DNA of 61,781 nt from Pararhodobacter sp. (GCA_020832665.1 JAFIEG010000016.1:1-61781); one strand, 5' to 3'. Positions 19,866-29,094 are shown, counted from the stretch's first letter. A program made the numbers and translations. The notes: generated by a model from the letters alone, not told the origin.

Positions 19866-20579
19866 TCAGTCCCTGGAAGCGACCTGCTCATCCCGTGCGA
19901 TTACACCAAGCCAGATTTCCGAGATGTGATACGCCAGATCGTGCGGTCGGTCACGCCAATGGGCCAGGGTCGGCGAGCCGGCGCTGTAGATATCGCGCAG
20001 CAAGTCGTCGACCATGCCGGTCAGCGCGCGAGCGCGCAGCATGCGGGCCTCTTCATCAAGATTGGCCGGCAGAATCCGTGCGACGACCCGTGCCCAGCGA
20101 TGATTCACCTGATCGCGCACCAACGCGAAATCTGGCCGCTCGCTTGCCAGCGCGATCTGCCCGCTGAGCAGCTGGTCATTGCGGGCATAGGTTTCCAGAT
20201 AAAAGGCATTTGTCATCCGCACCCGCGCAGCCAGATCCCTGCTGACCTGCCGTGGCCGCCAGCGACGCATGACCGCCCAGAACAGGCGGTAAACTGCAAT
20301 CGCAGCATCCGAACGATGCGCGTAATATAGGTAAAACGTTCCGCGCGCGATCTCTGCCCGTGACGAGATTCGTTCCACCGTGAGCGCCCGATAGCCTGCG
20401 CGGGCGATTTCCTCAGCGGTCGCAGCAAGGATGCGAGCGCGCGTACGGGCCCGCTTCGGCCGATTGCGCACCCGCTGGAGCCGCGCTCTCAGCACCTCGA
20501 CCATGTCAAGCGGCAGTGCCTCCGGCACAGACCCGCCATCGATCGGCGGTTCCGGTTCGAGATGCAAAGGGTGCGTCAT
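19866..20579 (-). CDS. TetR-family transcriptional regulator
   Basis: 237 aa from ATG 20579. The N-terminal HTH is clear: ILAATAEEIARAGYRALTVERI, then ARGTFYLYYAHRSD, typical of TetR. The C-terminal ligand-binding region is unlike any I recognise. A longer open frame upstream of this start is only antisense to the ABC transporter gene. Divergent from the ATPase gene at 20652, with a palindrome between them, so it probably represses that operon until it binds its ligand. Confidence 0.88.
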   Translation of the reverse strand: MTHPLHLEPEPPIDGGSVPEALPLDMVEVLRARLQRVRNRPKRARTRARILAATAEEIARAGYRALTVERISSRAEIARGTFYLYYAHRSDAAIAVYRLFWAVMRRWRPRQVSRDLAARVRMTNAFYLETYARNDQLLSGQIALASERPDFALVRDQVNHRWARVVARILPANLDEEARMLRARALTGMVDDLLRDIYSAGSPTLAHWRDRPHDLAYHISEIWLGVIARDEQVASRD

Positions 20580-20605
20580 GGAAACTGGTTGACACAGAAC
20601 CAAAG

Positions 20606-20619
20606 TGACATCAATGTCA
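20606..20619. promoter_or_regulatory. Candidate TetR operator
   Basis: TGACAT-CA-ATGTCA, a perfect 6-bp inverted repeat with a 2-base spacer. It lies in the 72-base gap between the divergent TetR and ABC transporter genes. GTGACA recurs at 20632-20637. Confidence 0.6.
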
Positions 20620-20651
20620 TAATTCAACAGAGTGACAGTAATCGGAATCTG

Positions 20652-21659
20652 ATGCCGACTCACAACGCCCCGCTCTCGTTTCAGGCCGTCACCAAGCGCT
20701 ACGGATCGACGTCGGCGCTTGAGTCCTTTTCGCTCGACGTGGCGGCGGGGGAATTCGTCACGCTGCTGGGCCCGAGTGGCTCTGGAAAGACGACGGCGCT
20801 GAACATTCTCGCGGGTTTCACCGAGGCGAGCGAGGGCGAGGTCTATATTGGCGGCCGCCCGGTGGGCGCTCTGCCGCCCGAGCGGCGCAATGTCGGCATG
20901 GTGTTTCAGAACTTCGCGCTGTTTCCGCATATGAGCGTATTCGACAACGTCGCCTTTCCGCTTCGAATGCGAAAGGTCCCTCGGCGGGAGATCGGCGCGA
21001 AGGTCGGCAAGGCGTTGGAGACCGTGCATCTGACCGGCCTCACCGACCGCAAACCCGGGGCGCTGTCGGGCGGGCAGCGCCAGCGCGTCGCGCTGGCGCG
21101 CGCTATCGTTGCCTCGCCGCCGGTGCTGCTGATGGATGAATGCCTGTCGGCGCTGGATCTGAAACTGCGTGAGGAACTGCGCGACGAAATCCGCCGCATC
21201 CACGCCACACTCGGTACGACGGTGGTTTTCGTCACGCATGACCAGTCCGAGGCGCTGTCGATGTCCGATCGCGTCGCCGTGCTCAACGAAGGCAGGCTTT
21301 GCCAGGTTGACCGGCCGGACTCGATCTATGACCGGCCAGCCTCGCGGTTCGTCGCCGATTTTATCGGCCGGACCAACATCCTGCCTGCGAAAGCAGTGAC
21401 GGACAGCGCAAAGGAGGCCTGGGCCTCGATCCGGCCCGAGCGGCTGCGCCCTGAGCCGGGCCCCGACGATATCCATTTTGAGGGCGTGGTCGAGGAACGC
21501 GCCTTTCTGGGCGCCACGATCGAAGGCCGGCTGCGCCTTGGTGGCGGCCAAAGCCTGCGCTTTGCACTGCCGCGCAGCGCATCCGTCCCCTGCCCGGAGG
21601 TCGGACAAACCGCGGTGCTGGGCTGCCCGCCTGGCGACATCGTCATGCTCGATGAGTGA
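20652..21659 (+). CDS. ABC transporter ATP-binding protein (PotA-like)
   Basis: 335 aa: an NBD plus C-terminal TOBE domain. Walker A GPSGSGKTT, Q-loop VFQNFALFPHMS, signature LSGGQRQRVALARA and Walker B LLMDECLSALD are visible; the usual DEP after Walker B reads DEC. The ATG at 20652 begins the conserved part. It belongs to the spermidine/putrescine/opine (POPT) group and powers the permeases at 22808-24417. Confidence 0.93.
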   Translation: MPTHNAPLSFQAVTKRYGSTSALESFSLDVAAGEFVTLLGPSGSGKTTALNILAGFTEASEGEVYIGGRPVGALPPERRNVGMVFQNFALFPHMSVFDNVAFPLRMRKVPRREIGAKVGKALETVHLTGLTDRKPGALSGGQRQRVALARAIVASPPVLLMDECLSALDLKLREELRDEIRRIHATLGTTVVFVTHDQSEALSMSDRVAVLNEGRLCQVDRPDSIYDRPASRFVADFIGRTNILPAKAVTDSAKEAWASIRPERLRPEPGPDDIHFEGVVEERAFLGATIEGRLRLGGGQSLRFALPRSASVPCPEVGQTAVLGCPPGDIVMLDE

Positions 21660-21685
21660 AACTGAATCTGAAAGGGGAGGAAAAG

Positions 21686-22750
21686 ATGACCGGAATCACC
21701 AAACGACATCTCATGGCGGGCGCGCTCGCCTTGCCGCTGGCAGCGGGCGGCGCATTTGCTGCACAGGCCGATACACTGACCGTTGCAGGCTCGGGCGGTG
21801 GGCTCGCGCAGGTGATGGACATGCTCTATGACCAGCCTTTCACCGAGGCGACGGGCATCCAGATCAACGCGCTGGCCACGACCGACCGTGCTTCGGCGTT
21901 GCAGGCGATGATGCGCTCGGGCAACACGATCTGGGATGTCGCCGAACTCTCCCCTGTCGATTACGCCATCGCCTCGACCAATGGCTGGCTTGTCCCGATC
22001 GACTGGTCACGGGCCGATCCCGACGGCCTTCTGCCCGATGAAGCGCGACTGGAGGATGCGGCGGTCGTTGCCACCTATTCGACGATCCTGGCCGTGCGCA
22101 GCGACCGCCTGCCCGAGGGGCAAGCGATGCAATCATGGGCGGATTTCTGGGATGTCGAAACCTTCCCGGGCCCGCGCGGGTTGCAGAACTCGGTGATGGA
22201 CAATCTGGAATTCGCGCTGTTGGCCGATGGTGTCGAGAGGGCGGATATCTACGACCTGCTCGCCACTGACGAGGGCGTTGATCGCGCCTTTGCAATGCTC
22301 GATGAGATCAAGCCGCATATCACCGCCTGGTGGACTGCCGGGGCCCAGCCGGTGCAGATGCTCGCCGATGGCGAGGTGGCCTTTACCTCGGCCTGGAACG
22401 GCCGCATCACCCAGCTTCAGGCCGAGGGCGTGCCGGCAGACATGATCTGGCAGGGTGGTGCGCTGAAACCCTCCTACATGGCGATCATACGCGGCACCGA
22501 CATGGAGGATGCGGCGCATGAATACCTGCGCATGCTGCTGACCGATGCCGAGCGCGCCGCGCAATTCGCCGAACTGGTCGCCTATCCGGCGATGCTGCCG
22601 CAGCTTTATGACCATCTGTCAGCGGAAGCCGGTGCCAACCTGCCCACCCACCCGGACAACATGGATGTGCAGTTCGTGACCAACGCGCTGTTCTGGGCCG
22701 AACACATGGACCGGCTGCGCGAGCGCTGGGACGAATGGATGCTTGAGTAA
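21686..22750 (+). CDS. ABC transporter periplasmic binding protein (PotD-like)
   Basis: 354 aa with a signal peptide (about 1-26, ending GAFAAQA). GGGLAQVMDMLYDQPFTEATG and the later TSAWNGR segment are typical of the PotD/extracellular solute-binding family. GGGGAGG lies just before the ATG. It captures the substrate for the PotABC-like permease. Family ligands include polyamines, opines and quaternary amines; the CoA ligase and hydratase in the operon argue that the ligand carries a carboxylate, as carnitine-like compounds do. Confidence 0.9.
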   Translation: MTGITKRHLMAGALALPLAAGGAFAAQADTLTVAGSGGGLAQVMDMLYDQPFTEATGIQINALATTDRASALQAMMRSGNTIWDVAELSPVDYAIASTNGWLVPIDWSRADPDGLLPDEARLEDAAVVATYSTILAVRSDRLPEGQAMQSWADFWDVETFPGPRGLQNSVMDNLEFALLADGVERADIYDLLATDEGVDRAFAMLDEIKPHITAWWTAGAQPVQMLADGEVAFTSAWNGRITQLQAEGVPADMIWQGGALKPSYMAIIRGTDMEDAAHEYLRMLLTDAERAAQFAELVAYPAMLPQLYDHLSAEAGANLPTHPDNMDVQFVTNALFWAEHMDRLRERWDEWMLE

Positions 22751-22759
22751 GAGCAACCG

Positions 22760-22778
22760 CGCCGGGGCCACCCCGGCG
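22760..22778 (+). terminator. Intercistronic stem-loop after binding-protein gene
   Basis: A perfect 8-bp stem (22760-22767 with 22771-22778) with a 3-base loop lies 10 bases after the binding-protein stop and upstream of the permease start. It parallels the hairpin after dctP. Confidence 0.65.
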
Positions 22779-22807
22779 TGCCTCTCTCAGAAAGGCCAGC
22801 TACCCCG

Positions 22808-23638
22808 ATGTCACCCGGCCAGAAATGGACTGTGCTGCCGGCACTGGCGCTTGCGCTTGTCATGTTCGCGGTGCCGGTGGCGCTGATCTTCCGCGAAGCG
22901 CTCTTCGATCCCGCCTTCACGCTGACGCATTTCGAACGCTTCTTCGGCCGGCCGGTATTTCAGTCGGTCTTTCGCAACACCCTGATGGTTGCGACCATCG
23001 TTGCGACGGCCTGCCTGCTGATCGGCTATCCGATGGCGCTTTTCATCGTCACCCGCCCACCGCGCTGGCGGCCGCTGCTGCTGTTTCTGGTGCTGGTGCC
23101 GCTGTGGATGTCGATCCTGGTGCGCACTTATGCCTGGATGGTGGTGCTGGGGCGGGAAGGAATGTTGAACCACGCACTGCTGACGCTCGGTCTGATCGAG
23201 ACGCCCTTGCAGATGCTTTACACCTCGGGCGCGGTCTATGTCGCAATGGTGCAGATACTGCTGCCGATCATGGTGATCACCTGCTACTCGGCGATGACCG
23301 AAATCGACATGGGGCTGGTTCGCGCCGCCCGCGTGATGGGGGCCGGTCCGGTGCGAGCCTTTCGTCATGTGTTCCTGCCCCTCAGCCTGGAAGGCGCACT
23401 TACCGGCTGGGCGGTGATCTTCATCCTGTCGCTGGGTTTCTTCATCGTACCGGCGCTGGTCGGCGGGCGGCGCGACGCGCTGATCGGCAACATGATCGTC
23501 AACCAGGTTGCCCAGACAAACTGGGGCTTCGCCGCGGCCATGGCCATCGTGCTGCTGGCGGCGACCATCATCTTGCTGGCACTTTTGCGACTTCTGGCCA
23601 GCAAATTTCTGCATTCGCCCCGGCAGGAGAGTACATAA
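22808..23638 (+). CDS. ABC transporter permease (PotB-like)
   Basis: 276 aa with six predicted membrane helices and the EAA-type loop VRAARVMGAGPVRAFRHVFLP (about 180-200) that contacts the ATPase. A GTG at 22778 could extend the protein by 10 residues but lies at the edge of the hairpin; the ATG at 22808 is preferred, though its ribosome-binding site is weak. Its TAA overlaps the next ATG. Confidence 0.88.
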   Translation: MSPGQKWTVLPALALALVMFAVPVALIFREALFDPAFTLTHFERFFGRPVFQSVFRNTLMVATIVATACLLIGYPMALFIVTRPPRWRPLLLFLVLVPLWMSILVRTYAWMVVLGREGMLNHALLTLGLIETPLQMLYTSGAVYVAMVQILLPIMVITCYSAMTEIDMGLVRAARVMGAGPVRAFRHVFLPLSLEGALTGWAVIFILSLGFFIVPALVGGRRDALIGNMIVNQVAQTNWGFAAAMAIVLLAATIILLALLRLLASKFLHSPRQEST

Positions 23639-24417
23639 TGCGGCTTTCCTCGATTCTCTTCGCCCTTGGCGTGCTGCTGCTCTTCTTCCCGATCCTGATC
23701 GTCGTGCCGATGTCGTTCAGCGCCGATCGCTTCCTTGGCTTTCCGCCACGCAGCTGGGGGCTGACCTGGTACCGCGCCTATTTCGGCGATCCGGTCTGGA
23801 TGGCGGCGACCTTCCGCTCGCTCAGGATCGCCCTGTTCGCCAGCCTGATCGCCACGATCGCCGGCACGCTTGGCATTGTGGGGCTGGGCCGGATCGGGCC
23901 GCGCTGGCGGGCGGGGCTGACGGGGCTCTTCATCGCGCCTGCGATTGTGCCCAACGTGATCATCGCGCTGGGGGTTTTCATCCTGGCGCTGAGCTTCGGT
24001 GCCACCGACAGCATTGTAACGCTGACTTTCGCCCATGCTGCGCTGGCGCTGCCTTTCGTGGTGATGATTGTCGGCGCGGCCTACCGCCAGGTCGATTCGA
24101 ACCTCGAACGCGCGGCCCGCGTCTGTGGCGCCGGGCCCGTGCGCGCCTTCCTGACCGCCACCTTGCCACCCATCCTTCCCGCGGTGGTGGCTGCGGCGAT
24201 CTTCGCCTTCTTCATCTCGTTCGACGAACTGGTGGTTGCGCTTTTCCTGATGGGCGGGGCCGAGACGTTGCCCGTGCGCATCTGGAACGACCTGCGTTTC
24301 GAGATCAACCCGACCATTGCCGCGATTTCCACCTTCTTCGTCTTCGTCACCACGGCCGCCATGGCGCTGGCCGAGCTTTTACGCATGCGCACGATCCGGA
24401 AACTGAGGGACATATGA
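23638..24417 (+). CDS. ABC transporter permease (PotC-like)
   Basis: 259 aa, six membrane helices, EAA loop ERAARVCGAGPVRAFLTATLP. The start overlaps the preceding stop (TAATG) and its own stop overlaps the hydratase start (ATGA), so the four-gene transporter and the two enzymes downstream are one translationally coupled operon. Confidence 0.9.
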   Translation: MRLSSILFALGVLLLFFPILIVVPMSFSADRFLGFPPRSWGLTWYRAYFGDPVWMAATFRSLRIALFASLIATIAGTLGIVGLGRIGPRWRAGLTGLFIAPAIVPNVIIALGVFILALSFGATDSIVTLTFAHAALALPFVVMIVGAAYRQVDSNLERAARVCGAGPVRAFLTATLPPILPAVVAAAIFAFFISFDELVVALFLMGGAETLPVRIWNDLRFEINPTIAAISTFFVFVTTAAMALAELLRMRTIRKLRDI

Positions 24418-25202
24418 CGTTTCATTATGAAAAAGCCGATGGCATCGCCACGATCACCCTGGACAACCCGCCGGTAAACGTCCTGACACCAGAATTACAC
24501 AAGGACCTGCTGGAAATTCTGCGCGATTTCAATGCCGACCCCGAAATCCGTTGCGGCATCTGGACAGCGGCCGGCGACCGCGCTTTCTGCGCCGGCGATG
24601 ACGTCAAGACCCCGCGCCGCGAACGCAGCTTTGCCGAGATCGCCGAACGCCACCTTACCCCCCGGCGCGAGGGCGACGGGTTCGAATACCCCGGCTGGGA
24701 GGCAGAGGTGCTGGCCCTGCCGCGGCTGAAGCCGATGATCGCAGCGGTAAACGGGGTGTGTCTGGGGCAGGGAATGATTTATCTTCTGCTGCTGACCGAT
24801 CTGCGCCTTGCCACACCCAACGCCCGGTTCGGCCTGCCCGAGATTGCCTATGGCATGCCCGGCGCCAGCGCCGCCACGCGGCTGGGCCGGCAGATCCCGC
24901 ATGTCCTGGCCATGCAACTCGCGCTGACCGGCGAGATGATAGACGCCGAGACCGCCGCGCGTGGTTTCCTGATCAACGAAGTCGTCCCCCCCGCCGACCT
25001 GATGCCGCGCGCCGGCGCGCTGGCCAGCCGCATTGCCGCCCACCCGCCGATCGCCGTGCGCGCCGAGATCGAGGCCTACCAGCGCACCCAGGACATGACC
25101 CGCGCCGACGCGCTGGCCTATGCCGGCAACCTCTATCACCTTGTCCGCGCCACGCAGGACCGTTCAACACCGCCGCTTGCCCGCAAGGAGCCGAACCGAT
25201 GA
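24414..25202 (+). CDS. Enoyl-CoA hydratase family protein
   Basis: 262 aa crotonase-fold protein. FCAGDDVKTP (first oxyanion loop; G-D-D rather than G-G-D) and NGVCLGQGMIYLLLLTD (second) are visible. In this operon it should act on the CoA ester made by the following ligase. A CaiD-like carnitinyl-CoA dehydratase role is possible but unproven. Confidence 0.88.
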   Translation: MTFHYEKADGIATITLDNPPVNVLTPELHKDLLEILRDFNADPEIRCGIWTAAGDRAFCAGDDVKTPRRERSFAEIAERHLTPRREGDGFEYPGWEAEVLALPRLKPMIAAVNGVCLGQGMIYLLLLTDLRLATPNARFGLPEIAYGMPGASAATRLGRQIPHVLAMQLALTGEMIDAETAARGFLINEVVPPADLMPRAGALASRIAAHPPIAVRAEIEAYQRTQDMTRADALAYAGNLYHLVRATQDRSTPPLARKEPNR

Positions 25203-26827
25203 CACAAGATCCTGGCATCGAGGAAATGCGGCGCCTGGCTTCACGACTCGTGAACGAGCCACTGCCCGCATCGATAGGGGATTTCGTGCGCGAGCGGGCG
25301 CGCTCGCTGGGCGAGCGCACTGCGGCAATCTGGTTCGAAAAGGGCATAGAGGTAAGCTTCGCCCAACTTGACCGGCGCTCGGACGCGGTTGCCGCGGGGC
25401 TGCTGGCGTGCGGGATCCGCAAGGGCGCGCATGTCGCGGTGATGCTGCCCAACATCCCCGAGTTCCTGTTTGCCTGGTTTGCCATTGCCAAGCTCGGCGC
25501 GGTCATGGTGCCCGTCAATTCCGGCTATACGGGGGCCGAACTCGATTATCTTCTCAACCAGTCCGACACCCAGGCATTGATCATCGACGCAACCTTCCTC
25601 CCGGCACTCAGAGCCATGCAGCGCCGCCCCGAGGTGCTGGACCAAGCCCGCGTCTTCGTCCACGGCACGCCGGATGCTGGTCAGCGGGCCTTCGCCGACC
25701 TTCTGGCAACCGATGGGCCGTTCGATCCCCCCTGGCCGGTCGTTGCGACCGATCTTGCGAGCCTGCAATACACCTCGGGGACGACAGGCTTTCCGAAGGG
25801 CTGCATGCTGGTGCAGGATTACTGGATCCTGCTTTCACACGCCGCCGCCCTGGGGTCTGCCGAACTGCAGATCGAGCGTACGCTGCTTTGGGCGCCCTTC
25901 TTCTACATGGACCCGCAATGGCAGTTCCTGATGTCGATGAAGCTGGGCGCCACAGCCCATATCGCCGAACGCCTGAGCCTCAGCCGCTTCTTCGATTGGG
26001 TGCGCACGCATCGCATTCACTACACCTATTTTCCCGAAGCGGTGCTAAAGGCGCTGCCGGAAGGCCCAGAGGACGCCGAAATCGAGCTGAAATACATCAA
26101 CGCTTTCGGCTGGAGCCCCGAAGCCATTGCCGAGGCCGAACGCCGCTTTGGCGTCATCGCCCGCGACAGTTTCGGCATGACCGAGATCGGTGCCGGCATG
26201 ATGATGCCGCATGCCGCCACCCACAAGCTGCAAAGCCGCTCCTGTGGGGTTCCCGCGCCGTTCCGCGAGATCCGCGTGGTAGATGCCGAAGGGCACCCCT
26301 GCCCGCCTGGAGAGCCGGGGGAACTGCAATTGCGCGGGCGGTCGATCCTTTTGGGATACTACAAGAATCCTGCTGCAAATGAAGCAGCCTTTGACGGCGG
26401 ATGGTTCCGTAGCGGCGATCTGTTTGTTCAGGACGAGGACGGCTATCTGCGCATCGTCGGCCGCATCAAGGACATGATCCGCCGTTCGGGAGAAAACATA
26501 TCAGCGCGCGAGGTCGAGGCCGTGGCAAACGCCCATCCCGACATCGAGGAATCGGCTGCCATTCCCGTGCCGGACCCGCTGCGAAAGGAAGAGGTCAAGA
26601 TATACCTGAAGCTTCGCCAAGGCATTGCTTCAGAGGCGTTTGACATGGGTGCGTTCCTCGATCATTGCGCAAGCCATCTCGCGGCTTTCAAATTGCCGCG
26701 CTATGTGGCTTTCATTGACAGCTTTCCTCGCACGGCATCACACAAGATCGCCAAACCGGCGTTGATTTCCGCCACGGACGATCTGCGAAAAGGCTCGTTT
26801 GACCGCGTCGAGAGCACCTGGCGCTAG
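25199..26827 (+). CDS. AMP-dependent acyl-CoA ligase (CaiC-like)
   Basis: 542 aa ANL-superfamily ligase. LQYTSGTTGFPKGCML is the phosphate loop, SFGMTEIGAGM the adenine-binding stretch, WFRSGDLFVQDEDGYL the hinge, and the catalytic lysine lies in ASHKIAKPA. Overall it reads closest to crotonobetaine/carnitine-CoA ligases, consistent with the amine-type transporter upstream, but identity would need a search. Its ATG overlaps the hydratase stop (ATGA). Last gene of the TetR-controlled operon. Confidence 0.88.
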   Translation: MTQDPGIEEMRRLASRLVNEPLPASIGDFVRERARSLGERTAAIWFEKGIEVSFAQLDRRSDAVAAGLLACGIRKGAHVAVMLPNIPEFLFAWFAIAKLGAVMVPVNSGYTGAELDYLLNQSDTQALIIDATFLPALRAMQRRPEVLDQARVFVHGTPDAGQRAFADLLATDGPFDPPWPVVATDLASLQYTSGTTGFPKGCMLVQDYWILLSHAAALGSAELQIERTLLWAPFFYMDPQWQFLMSMKLGATAHIAERLSLSRFFDWVRTHRIHYTYFPEAVLKALPEGPEDAEIELKYINAFGWSPEAIAEAERRFGVIARDSFGMTEIGAGMMMPHAATHKLQSRSCGVPAPFREIRVVDAEGHPCPPGEPGELQLRGRSILLGYYKNPAANEAAFDGGWFRSGDLFVQDEDGYLRIVGRIKDMIRRSGENISAREVEAVANAHPDIEESAAIPVPDPLRKEEVKIYLKLRQGIASEAFDMGAFLDHCASHLAAFKLPRYVAFIDSFPRTASHKIAKPALISATDDLRKGSFDRVESTWR

Positions 26828-26863
26828 CTGTTCGATCCTTTCACAGGAATGGAAGAAAGCACT

Positions 26864-27030
26864 ATGGGACACGCTCTTCACGGCGGCACCACGCCGCCGC
26901 ACGCCGTCAGAGCTGCGATACAGCGATCGCAAGACAAGTGGCCCGCCTGCGGTTAAAGCACGGCCCCGAACGCTGGCGCAGCAGAACCGTTGTGGAAAGT
27001 GCGGAACCAATTTCCGACGAATGTCCCTGT
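26864..27030 (+). pseudogene. Remnant of an IS481-type transposase N-terminus
   Basis: From ATG 26864 the translation MGHALHGG...PPHAVRAAIQRSQ matches the characteristic opening of IS481-type transposases. It then hits a stop; a second frame continues with LKHGPERWRSRTVVESAEP, resembling the following HTH segment (normally R-Y-G-x-N-x-K-T-V-x-K-W). The fragment is about 170 bases, frameshifted, with no remaining catalytic part. A 7-bp hairpin (26881-26899) falls within it and may serve as terminator for the ligase operon. Confidence 0.5.
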
Positions 27031-27049
27031 TCGGTGGGATTCATCCGCC

Positions 27050-28027
27050 TCAGGCTTTTTCGTCAAGGCATACGACACGGTTGCGTCCTTCGTTTTTCGC
27101 CTGGTAGAGGGCACGGTCCACGCGACTGCTGAGATCCATGATGGACTCTCCTGATTGCAACACAGCGACACCAGCGCTTACTGTGATCGTGGGCAATCCC
27201 TTCGGTGGGTCCATCCCTTCGATGGCCTCGCGGAGCCGCTCTGCAAGTGCGACGGCGCCTTCAAAGCCCGTGTTGGGTGCGAGGACGCTGAACTCCTCGC
27301 CGCCCCAGCGGGCAACGACATCCCCGGCACGAGCATTGGCCTGCAGGACAGTTGCCACGACTTGCAACATTCGATCTCCTTCCGGGTGGCCCCAAGTGTC
27401 GTTAACCCTCTTGAAGTGATCAAGGTCCAGCATGATCGTCGCCAGGGGTTGCCCTGATCGTTGCGCGAGTTCGAAATGAGATCGCATCAGGGCGTCCAAC
27501 TGGCGCCGGTTTGGCAGGCCTGTCAGTTGGTCGGTAAGTGCCTGCTGTTCCATCTGCGCTGCGTGGCGAGCGATTTCACGCCTGGAGCGCGCGAGCTCAC
27601 GTTCTTGCGCCGCATATTCATCGATGAGCTCGAACAACTGGCGACGGAGTCGCCGCTCTTCGTCAATGTCAGGCTCACAGACGACAAGAATGAACCGGTC
27701 GCGATACGACACCTGGCCGAGCCAGCTCTCGGATTCGCCTTGGGCGCCGAGCGTTATTCGACCCGAATAAATGACCGAGCCATTCTCGGCAGTCGCTGCG
27801 CGCGCGAGAATTTCCCCCAGCATCGGGTTGATGAACACGGCTCTCATCTGCGCCGGCGTCGCGCTGGCGATGGTTGCGTTCCCCAACAGATCAAGGAACC
27901 CGCGATTTGCGTCCACCAGGCCGCCATCGGTGTCAAGCACGACGAGCAGCAGGCCACGCAGCGGTCGCAGAAAGTCGGATACGAATGGAGGCGTCGCAGC
28001 TTCCGGCGTGATGGACGGTTCGTTCAT
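27050..28027 (-). CDS. Diguanylate cyclase with PAS-like N-terminus
   Basis: 325 aa. A PAS-like sensory region (about 25-120), a coiled-coil linker (about 125-165) and a GGDEF domain (about 170-322). The active site reads RWGGEEF, with the product-inhibition site RAGD exactly five residues before it, so it should be active and feedback-inhibited by c-di-GMP. No EAL domain. Its start overlaps the stop of the cobalamin-binding sensor upstream, so the two are translated together and probably work together. Confidence 0.92.
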   Translation of the reverse strand: MNEPSITPEAATPPFVSDFLRPLRGLLLVVLDTDGGLVDANRGFLDLLGNATIASATPAQMRAVFINPMLGEILARAATAENGSVIYSGRITLGAQGESESWLGQVSYRDRFILVVCEPDIDEERRLRRQLFELIDEYAAQERELARSRREIARHAAQMEQQALTDQLTGLPNRRQLDALMRSHFELAQRSGQPLATIMLDLDHFKRVNDTWGHPEGDRMLQVVATVLQANARAGDVVARWGGEEFSVLAPNTGFEGAVALAERLREAIEGMDPPKGLPTITVSAGVAVLQSGESIMDLSSRVDRALYQAKNEGRNRVVCLDEKA

Positions 28028-29094
28028 TTGGAAGCTTTCACCGCCGAAAGCGCAGTGGAGTACCAGCCATCCACACCGAGACGTTCGGCAACGCCGGAAA
28101 TATCGGCGAGGGCGAACCCGCCGGCGAGAATCTGGGGGGCGCAGTCGCCCATGCGTGATCGGATCGCGAGAACGGCCTCACGCAGCCGGGCCAGTTGCGC
28201 TGTCAGCGAGACGGACAGGCCAACCAGATCCGGCTTCGTCGAGACAACGCGCTCGACCAGATCGGCGGTCGGCGTGTCGGCACCGAGAAACTCCACCGAC
28301 CACCCGTCAAGCTCGAACGCATCGGCGACAATCTGCAAACCGAGAGCATGGCGATTTGTAGCGACACAGGCGAAAATCGCCCTTGAGCCCGAAGGCGGTG
28401 CCGCGTGCGCGGCCGCGAACCGGTCTGCCAGGAGCTGCTGTACCAGCGCGCTTGCGAGATGCTCTTGCGCCACGCTGATCTCTCGCGCGTGCCAGCGCTC
28501 GCCAACGCGGTACATCGCGGGCTGGATCAGCGTCACCGCCCCCTCCAGATAGTCGCCTTCGGCTGTCGCCTGTTCGAGCAATGCCCGCGCCCGGGGGCGG
28601 TCACCGGCGACAAGGGCATTCACGAGCGCTTCGGTCAAAGGATGCGGCTTGGCGAGCTGGGTGAACCCGCTGAAGGGCACAACGGCGTTGGCAGGCGGAC
28701 CGGAAAGCGCGCTGCGGCCCTTGGCGAGGATGCTCTCAACTGCCTGGCTCTGCTCCGGGGGCAGGTGCTCATGCAGATAGCGCCCGAGAAGTTCGAGAGA
28801 GAGATCTACCGAAGCGCTCGGCACACCGCGCGCATCGAGCAGACGATAAAGCCAGATCACATAGGCCTCGAACGGACGGGAACTTCCGGCAATCAGGCTG
28901 CCGATAAGGTGGTCGAGATGGAAGTGAAGGTCGTCGCGGCAATATGTGCGCCCGCGTTCGCCGAACGGAGCAAGGCTCTCGCCGAGGCGTTGATAAATCT
29001 GGTCGGTGATTGCCTCCACCGTCCGGGTCCGAAGGTGTTCCAGCTTCGCGACCGCAGATTCGGCCAGTACGAGGTCGGTTTCGTTGTTTACCAT
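28024..29094 (-). CDS. CarH-like cobalamin-binding sensor without DNA-binding domain
   Basis: 356 aa. Residues 1-145 form a helical domain I do not recognise by name. Residues 150-225 form the B12-cap helix bundle with W201-H202 and E211-H212, the W-x9-EH pattern of the adenosylcobalamin photoreceptor CarH, including the His directly after Trp that ligates cobalt after illumination. Residues 238-350 are a Rossmann B12-binding domain with NRHALG, whose His249 sits where the lower axial ligand His is expected (Asn replaces the usual acidic residue), followed by GLSVSLT and LAGGFAL. There is no MerR HTH, so output must go through a partner, most simply the overlapping GGDEF gene. Confidence 0.88.
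   Translation of the reverse strand: MVNNETDLVLAESAVAKLEHLRTRTVEAITDQIYQRLGESLAPFGERGRTYCRDDLHFHLDHLIGSLIAGSSRPFEAYVIWLYRLLDARGVPSASVDLSLELLGRYLHEHLPPEQSQAVESILAKGRSALSGPPANAVVPFSGFTQLAKPHPLTEALVNALVAGDRPRARALLEQATAEGDYLEGAVTLIQPAMYRVGERWHAREISVAQEHLASALVQQLLADRFAAAHAAPPSGSRAIFACVATNRHALGLQIVADAFELDGWSVEFLGADTPTADLVERVVSTKPDLVGLSVSLTAQLARLREAVLAIRSRMGDCAPQILAGGFALADISGVAERLGVDGWYSTALSAVKASK

Noticed and set aside
20580-21608. Long upstream extension of the TetR gene to 580 aa
   Set aside because: It is antisense to the PotA-like gene and has no family similarity; the TetR domain starts right after ATG 20579.
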